Positions 15,883 through 19,727 of a stretch of 19,727 nucleotides of DNA are shown piece by piece. Position 1 is the stretch's first letter; each line of letters begins with the position of its first letter. Source of the stretch: Vulcanimicrobiota bacterium (lineage in GTDB: Bacteria > Vulcanimicrobiota > Vulcanimicrobiia > Vulcanimicrobiales > Vulcanimicrobiaceae); NCBI GenBank assembly GCA_014304965.1, contig JACRTZ010000199.1, positions 1-19,727 of the forward strand, read 5' to 3'. A program made the position numbers and the translations under genes. The notes under the pieces are model-generated. The model had not been told where the DNA came from, ran no database searches, and worked only from the letters and a program-made list of their open reading frames with translations.

Positions 15883-16359
15883 ATGAAAAGCAGCATACTC
15901 ACAATCGCGCTCGCAGTGGCTTCCGTCTCGGTGAGTCCGCACCTCGCCATCGCGTCACAGGCGAGCGACAATGCGAAAGTGAAAGCGCAACTGGTCGCAA
16001 GCGCTCGCGCCTTCGAACGACATGATCTGACGACGCTCGCAAAGGTGTTCGTCAACGATCGTTCGCTTACTATTTATGAAGGCGGCGAAGTCAATACCGG
16101 CTGGATCGATTACCGCGACAACCACCTTAAGCCGGAACTCGCGGAAATCAAGTCGGTAAGATACACGTTGTCGAGCATCGTCAGCCATGTTGACGACAAT
16201 ACCGCCTGGGCGACGTTTAACTACCACATCGTGGGCTCGACGGCGAAGCGGAAGTTCGATAGTCGCGGAATCGGGACCGCGGTTCTGCTGAGGGTGAAGG
16301 ACACGTGGCGTATCGTGCACTGGCACTCGACGAAGGCGCCCAAGCACGGTCACTCGTAG
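15883..16359 (+). CDS. Exported NTF2-like (SnoaL/DUF4440-type) protein
   Basis: Secreted protein of 158 residues. ATG 15883 is chosen because GGAGGAA lies just upstream and a Sec signal follows (SSILTIALAVASVSV, cut near ASQ); the ATG at 15853 lacks a ribosome site and precedes the signal. The mature part fits the cone-shaped NTF2 fold: a first helix (VKAQLVASARAFERHDLTTL), FVNDRSLTIYEGGEVNTGW with the family Gly-Trp, YRDNHLKPELAEIKSV, and strands ending in TAVLLRVKDTWRIVHWHST, the typical last strand. It ends with a His-rich KHGHS, and HWH lies inside the last strand, which could touch metal, although this is only suggestive. It follows the adaptor by 32 bases and is probably the last intact gene of the pump operon. 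No catalytic activity can be assigned. Confidence 0.85.
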   Translation: MKSSILTIALAVASVSVSPHLAIASQASDNAKVKAQLVASARAFERHDLTTLAKVFVNDRSLTIYEGGEVNTGWIDYRDNHLKPELAEIKSVRYTLSSIVSHVDDNTAWATFNYHIVGSTAKRKFDSRGIGTAVLLRVKDTWRIVHWHSTKAPKHGHS

Positions 16360-16404
16360 CGCGCCTGCGGGAATCAGTGGGGCGCCTATCCCGCGGGTGC
16401 CGCC

Positions 16405-16773
16405 GGAAGTTTCTGCATTGCGCTCGCGGCAGCGACCCAGACTTTGGCCCTCGCTGCCGATTCGATGAAAATGGCCACGCCAGGGCGCTTGGTCATCAGA
16501 GTCTCGTTCAACCCCTCCCAAACAAGGCGTCGAGACTATCGTCGTCACCGTAAGGGACGCGGCAGGCAAACCCGTTACCGGCGCCAAGGCCAAAATCACC
16601 TCGACTATGCCGTCGATGTCGACGTCGGGGCCGACCCTAACCGCCCGCGAAATTGAAAGGGCCCCTATTCCGTAAAAAACCAACCTGATTTTGCGACGAC
16701 GTGGAGATTCGCCGTGAGTGCAACGACGCGTTCAGGGTCAGGCAAAGCGCGGCTCGCTGAAAATGTGAAGTAG
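16405..16773 (+). pseudogene. Frameshifted YtkA/FixH-like exported protein
   Basis: Three successive frames together read as one small exported protein. Frame A from about 16405 gives a signal-like stretch (ALAAATQTLALAADSMKM) and PGRLVIRVSFNPS. After a one-base shift near 16511-16520, frame B gives KQGVETIVVTVRDAAGKPVT then GAKAKITSTMPSMS and SGPTLTARE. After a shift back near 16650, frame C gives KGPYSVK, TTWRFAVSATT and KARLAENVK to TAG 16771-16773. The pattern (DAAGKPVTGAKV, Met-rich MPSMS, WRF, C-terminal strand) matches YtkA-like/FixH-family periplasmic domains often found beside RND metal pumps. No clean start remains. It is either a real pseudogene or contains two sequencing or assembly errors. 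It probably once ended the pump operon. Confidence 0.65.
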
Positions 16774-16838
16774 CGCTTTTCCGTATCTCTCTGCTTCCGC
16801 CATACCGGCAACCCAAGAACGCACGGGCTTCCCGACGG

Positions 16839-17573
16839 CTACGCTGTCAGGAGCGCGTAGATTCCGACGAGCGCAACGAATGCGCCGCTGACGACCTCGC
16901 CGTACCGCTCAAGAGGTCCCAGCGATACCCGTTGCAAGCCGGAAATGGCCAGCGACGAGATGACGACGTATGTCGCCATCGTCGAGACCGCGAAAACGCC
17001 GGCCATGATGCCGAGCAGCGGCGGGCCGTATGTCGAGGCCGCGAAGAACGCCGGAATCCCCTCGACCATGGGCGAGGAGCCGAGGATGAGCAAGAGCGCG
17101 GTACGACCTGCGACGGCGTGGCCGTGTTCGTGCGTTACTGCCACGGCGTCCTCGGCCGCATGCCAGTCCTCCGCATGGTGCTCGTGCCAGTGGATGTGCT
17201 GCGTTGCCTCCACATGGCGGTGAACATGCGCATGGCCCATGTGCGAATGACCATGCTCGTGCCCGGCCCGCAGATCGCGCCAACCGGACCAGCCGATCCA
17301 CGCGCCGAATCCGATGAGTGCGAGAGCGGAGACGATGTTTACGACGTGTCCGTACTGTGTCGCGAGCGCGGCTCCAACAAGCCAGAGCACGATCCCTAGG
17401 AGCAGTGTCGAGGTGACGTGCCCGAAACCGGCAATTGCCGCGGCCCGGGCCGTGCGGGCGACCGACCAGCCCTGTTGGCGGCCAACCACGACGATTGGCG
17501 CCCAGTGGTCAGGCACAAGTGTGTGAAGGACACCGACTACGGCGACGGTCACGACGAGAAACGGAGCGGTCAC
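16839..17573 (-). CDS. NicO/RcnA-like metal (Ni/Co) exporter family membrane protein with His-rich loop
   Basis: Polytopic inner-membrane protein of 244 residues from GTG 17573. The first helix pair holds FLVVTVAVVGVLHTLVPDHW, with the His/Asp pattern near H17 and DH22-23 that resembles the metal-binding HxxxxDH of nickel/cobalt transporters. A second conserved-looking His is in GFGHVTSTLLLG. Residues 105-152 form a loop with 17 His in 48 residues. The second half has SSPMVEGIPAFFAA, then helices to ALVALVGIYALLTA-like ends. A longer open frame reaches ATG 17801, but its extra 76 residues lie antisense to the comM remnant and lack membrane character, so I reject it. It is convergent with the YtkA-like pseudogene. 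Nickel or cobalt specificity is inferred from family resemblance. Sulfite-exporter-like (TauE) membership is the main alternative. Confidence 0.75.
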   Translation of the reverse strand: MTAPFLVVTVAVVGVLHTLVPDHWAPIVVVGRQQGWSVARTARAAAIAGFGHVTSTLLLGIVLWLVGAALATQYGHVVNIVSALALIGFGAWIGWSGWRDLRAGHEHGHSHMGHAHVHRHVEATQHIHWHEHHAEDWHAAEDAVAVTHEHGHAVAGRTALLLILGSSPMVEGIPAFFAASTYGPPLLGIMAGVFAVSTMATYVVISSLAISGLQRVSLGPLERYGEVVSGAFVALVGIYALLTA

Positions 17574-17632
17574 GGGTCGTTCTTTTCCCGCCGTTCGCTT
17601 TGTCCTCGGGTTTCGGAAGAGACTAACCGATC

Positions 17633-17865
17633 CGCCAAGGCGCGATGCAAAGCAACGTGCGACGCTACTGTGCATTGGGGTCGGAGGCGATGAGCGTTTT
17701 ACGTGACGCTGCAAGGCGAGGCCATCTTTCCGCGCGCGGCCTTGACCGATCGCTCGCGTTGCTCGCACGATCGCCGGCTTGTCCGGTGCTGACGTAATCA
17801 ACGTTCAGCACGTCGCGGAGGCGATTAGCTACCGGCGCCTCGAGCGCAGAGTACTGGCGGCCTAA
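17633..17865 (+). pseudogene. Decayed 3' end of a second comM
   Basis: The + strand encodes a recognisable ComM C-terminus in two frames. Frame one (from 17633) reads NVRRYCALGSEAMSVLRDAA and RRGHLSARGLD. After a one-base loss near 17748 the next frame reads IARVARTIAGLSGADVINVQ and HVAEAISYRRLERRVLAA, ending at TAA 17863-17865. The intact ComM has LSARALDRITRVARTIADL and HVAEAICYRSLERKGLAA at the same places. Nucleotide identity to 6690-6852 is only moderate and no long identical run is shared, so this is not a recent duplication. Everything encoding the N-terminal domain and AAA+ core is missing. It lies in the same orientation as the intact gene, about 11 kb away. The promoter of the NicO-like gene on the other strand must lie within or near it. 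Confidence 0.85.
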
Positions 17866-17924
17866 GCTAATTTCTCAAGTCACGCGGCACGGCTGATACG
17901 TTGCCAAAGAAGCGCGGGCGATCA

Positions 17925-17975
17925 ACCGTTAGACCTGCCCGTCGCAAAGATGTGCCTGCCCTGCTGCGATCCTAG
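17925..17975 (+). pseudogene. Possible N-terminal remnant of a GNAT acetyltransferase
   Basis: Reading TVRPARRKDVPALLRS then TAG resembles the usual start of GNAT-fold acetyltransferases (xxRPARxxDVPALLxL). Only 16 codons are suggestive and the rest of the interval from 17866 to 18068 shows nothing recognisable. A chance match is quite possible. Confidence 0.2.
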
Positions 17976-18068
17976 GAATTTCAAACTCATCGCCGCACAC
18001 TGCGTTTCGCGCATTATTAGGAATGGTGAACGCATATTCGATCGGCGCTCCCCGACGTTTGATTCCAT

Positions 18069-18791
18069 TCACTGCCCTCGATTTTCCGCGATCATCCTCT
18101 CGAAGTCGCGCGGCTTTGGAGGAAGATCCGACAGGACGGCTCGGGCAAATTGCGCGGGGTCAGTCTCGCGTAGCGCGGCGTTGAAGCGACGTTCGAACCC
18201 TATTGTCGAGCTTGGTTTCCCGCTCAATGACCGGCCGCATGGGCTACCCGAGATATGCGCCGGATAAACCTCGACGTGATCCGGTAACGTGAGGAGCTTC
18301 TCGTGCAACGACCGCCAAAGCGTCTGGCCCGCATCATCGCCGCCGAAGTCGGGCCGCCCGACATCACCCACGAACAGCGTATCGCCGGTCAGAACCATCC
18401 ATGGCTCGGCGGCCCGCGTTCGATCGGTGACGATGAGGGAAATACTCTCTGCCGTGTGCCCTGGGGTGTGTAGAATCTTGGCGATCACATTGCCGAGTGA
18501 GATTTCCGCGCAGTCATCGAGTGCCGTGAAGGGGTAATCGAGGGCGGCGCTGCGATGGAAGTAAATCTTCGCGCCGGTATGAGCCGCGAGTTCGCGCTCG
18601 CCGGAGCGGTGGTCTGCCTGAACATGCGTCGCAATGATTGCCTCGATGCGCATTCCATATCGTTCGGCGGTTTCCAGATATTGAGCGACCTCGAACTGAG
18701 GATCGACGACCGCTGCGCGGCCCTGACCGCCTCAACCGAAGAGATAGGAGGCGCAACCTGTTTCGGCACGCAGAAACTGCCGAAAGATCAT
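18069..18791 (-). CDS. MBL-fold metallo-hydrolase (persulfide-dioxygenase-like) interrupted by an in-frame UGA
   Basis: Metallo-beta-lactamase-fold protein of the ETHE1/GloB-like branch, often paired with rhodaneses in sulfur metabolism. Metal-site motifs, numbered from ATG 18791: THVQADH (55-61; the second position of the usual HxHxDH is Gln), HTPGHT, TGDTLFVGDVGRPDF and YPAHISGS, then CGRSLSGKPSSTIGFERRF. The full reading is MIFRQFLRAETGCASYLFG, UGA (codon 20, 18732-18734), then GGQGRAAVVDPQFEVAQYL. As I recall homologues, Cys (TGC) stands at the UGA. The rest of the frame is clean to TGA or TAA at 18069. The alternatives are a nonsense mutation, a sequencing error or a selenocysteine codon. 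Internal ATG 18653 would give a 194-residue protein lacking the first beta strands. The ATG overlaps the MFS stop by four bases. Confidence 0.8.
18708..18722 (-). other. Short hairpin just downstream of the in-frame UGA
   Basis: On the minus strand GGCCGC-GCA-GCGGTC folds as a six-pair stem (one G-U) with a three-base loop starting in G. The loop begins 16 bases after the UGA, at the near edge of the spacing reported for bacterial SECIS elements. In GC-rich coding DNA such a stem is common by chance. Confidence 0.2.
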
Positions 18792-19727
18792 GCCGCAATT
18801 CCTTTCTCAAACCGAGCCGGCGTGTGTGTCTCACGCATGCGTATTGCGACAACCAAGCCCGAGAAGGCCGTAAGCGCAGCGACGACGCCGATCGCCGACG
18901 CGCGTCCGAATGATTGCGCGACAAGCCCGGCGATGAGAGCTCCAAAGGCGTACCCCGAGTCGCGCCAGAGGCGATAGACGCCGACGGCGGAGGCGCGAAC
19001 TAGTGGCTCGACGACATCGCCAATCGCAGCGAGCAACGTCGGGTACACCATCGCCGTGCCTACGCCGAGTGCAAACGCTGCGAGGATCCAAACTGCGAAG
19101 CTTCCTTGGATGAGGAACAAGGCGATCGCAAGCGCCTGCACCCACATGCCGGCGGCAATGAGCCACTTTCTGCCAACGCGGTCGGACAACGCGCCCGTTC
19201 CCAGTTGGAATATTCCCCACGTCGCCGGATAGACTGCGGCAAGAATGGCAATCCGCCCGACTTCGAGCCCGGAAAATGCAAAGTACAGCGGCAGAATTCC
19301 CCAGACCAGACCGTCGTTGAGGTTGTTGACGAGACCCGCCTGACTCACCGACGAGAGCGTCCGATCTCGCCACGAGACTTGTGCGAAGAGTCGACCGAAA
19401 TCGCCCTTCTTTGGAGTCGACGTAGATGCTGCCGCGCCGGCCTCAAAACGCGCGTGCCCATGCGTCTCGCGGACAAAGAAAATGCTCAGAAACAGCGCGA
19501 TGACGACGCTGCCTATCCCGAGCGCAAACGGCAACGGGCGAAGCCCGTACGCTTGCGCGATGGCGCCCGATGCATAAGCAGCAACCCCGACCGCGAGATA
19601 GCCGGCAAACTCGTTGAGCCCCATCGCGAGCCCACGTTGACGTGGCCCGACCAGGTCGATCTTCATGATGACCGTCATGGACCAACACAAACCTTGATTG
19701 ATCCCGAGCAAGACGTTGGCGACTGTC
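18788..19727 (-). CDS. MFS transporter, 5' end cut by window edge
   Basis: Inner-membrane major facilitator superfamily transporter. The frame runs open to the right edge, and about 313 residues are visible, so roughly the first 100 (helices 1-3) are missing. Seen from the edge: VANVLLGINQGLCWSMTVIM, KIDLVGPRQRGLAMGLNEFA, helices around YLAVGVAAYASGAIA and FALGIGSVVIALFLSIFFV, a cytoplasmic central loop, then GALSDRVGRKWLIAAGMWV, the repeated A-motif (GxLaDrxGrkxxl) between helices 8 and 9, and VGTAMVYPTLLAAIGDV. The second half ends in IAA. The stop overlaps the MBL-fold hydrolase ATG by four bases (ATGA), so the pair is co-translated. MFS beside an ETHE1-like hydrolase hints at a sulfur or organic anion substrate, but none can be named. 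Confidence 0.92.
   Translation of the reverse strand, partial: TVANVLLGINQGLCWSMTVIMKIDLVGPRQRGLAMGLNEFAGYLAVGVAAYASGAIAQAYGLRPLPFALGIGSVVIALFLSIFFVRETHGHARFEAGAAASTSTPKKGDFGRLFAQVSWRDRTLSSVSQAGLVNNLNDGLVWGILPLYFAFSGLEVGRIAILAAVYPATWGIFQLGTGALSDRVGRKWLIAAGMWVQALAIALFLIQGSFAVWILAAFALGVGTAMVYPTLLAAIGDVVEPLVRASAVGVYRLWRDSGYAFGALIAGLVAQSFGRASAIGVVAALTAFSGLVVAIRMRETHTPARFEKGIAA

Noticed and set aside
16852..16873. CTAC...GTAG pair with a 14-base spacer near the NicO-like stop
   Set aside because: Spacer differs from the two boxes and both arms are C-terminal codons of that gene.
17574..17801. N-terminal extension of the NicO-like protein to ATG 17801
   Set aside because: It runs antisense to the comM remnant, lacks membrane character, and the family-like protein starts at GTG 17573.
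6691..17865. Recent target-site duplication of comM by a mobile element
   Set aside because: The two comM ends share no long identical run, and no integrase, transposase or terminal repeat is visible within the window.
1..19727. tRNA, rRNA, CRISPR array, riboswitch or strong intrinsic terminator
   Set aside because: None was seen by eye; no clear GC stem followed by a T-run was found after any operon.

Overview
The window is high-GC DNA (roughly 60 percent by eye) from a diderm bacterium: it encodes a complete RND/TolC/adaptor envelope pump, lipoprotein signal peptides and a ComM homologue. The gene styles fit a soil or environmental lineage, but the phylum cannot be fixed from the sequence alone. 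No rRNA, tRNA, CRISPR array or insertion sequence was seen. Genes are tightly packed with 1-11 base overlaps, except in two decayed zones.

Left part (1-6852). A leftward run encodes a trans-sulfuration-type PLP enzyme, then a ribose-type sugar ABC transporter: lipoprotein binding protein, a small exported unknown, a double ATPase and a permease cut by the left edge. Divergent from it is a full-length comM, starting with TTG behind a good Shine-Dalgarno.

Middle part (6853-16773). This is the most interesting region. A leftward operon encodes DUF4396 membrane protein, membrane-anchored multicopper oxidase, BlaI/MecI/CopY-type repressor and BlaR1-type M56 membrane protease with no attached sensor domain. 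A rightward operon encodes RND pump, TolC-like channel, lipoprotein adaptor, an NTF2-like exported protein and a frameshifted YtkA/FixH-like gene. Between the two lies a perfect inverted repeat (TACTAC-N5-GTAGTA) between and over the -35/-10 of the RND promoter. I infer a copper or metal-stress regulon in which BlaI represses both arms and the protease relieves repression. A second, imperfect copy of the box sits just past the protease stop codon.

Right part (16839-19727). A His-rich NicO/RcnA-like metal exporter is followed by a decayed comM 3' end in the same orientation as the intact comM. The two comM ends therefore bracket the metal cassette. Further decay shows in an isoprenylcysteine-methyltransferase N-terminal fragment just after the intact comM. 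At the far right an MFS transporter (cut by the window edge) overlaps an MBL-fold hydrolase gene. That gene has an in-frame UGA where the family, as I recall it, has cysteine: either a nonsense mutation or, less likely, a selenocysteine codon.
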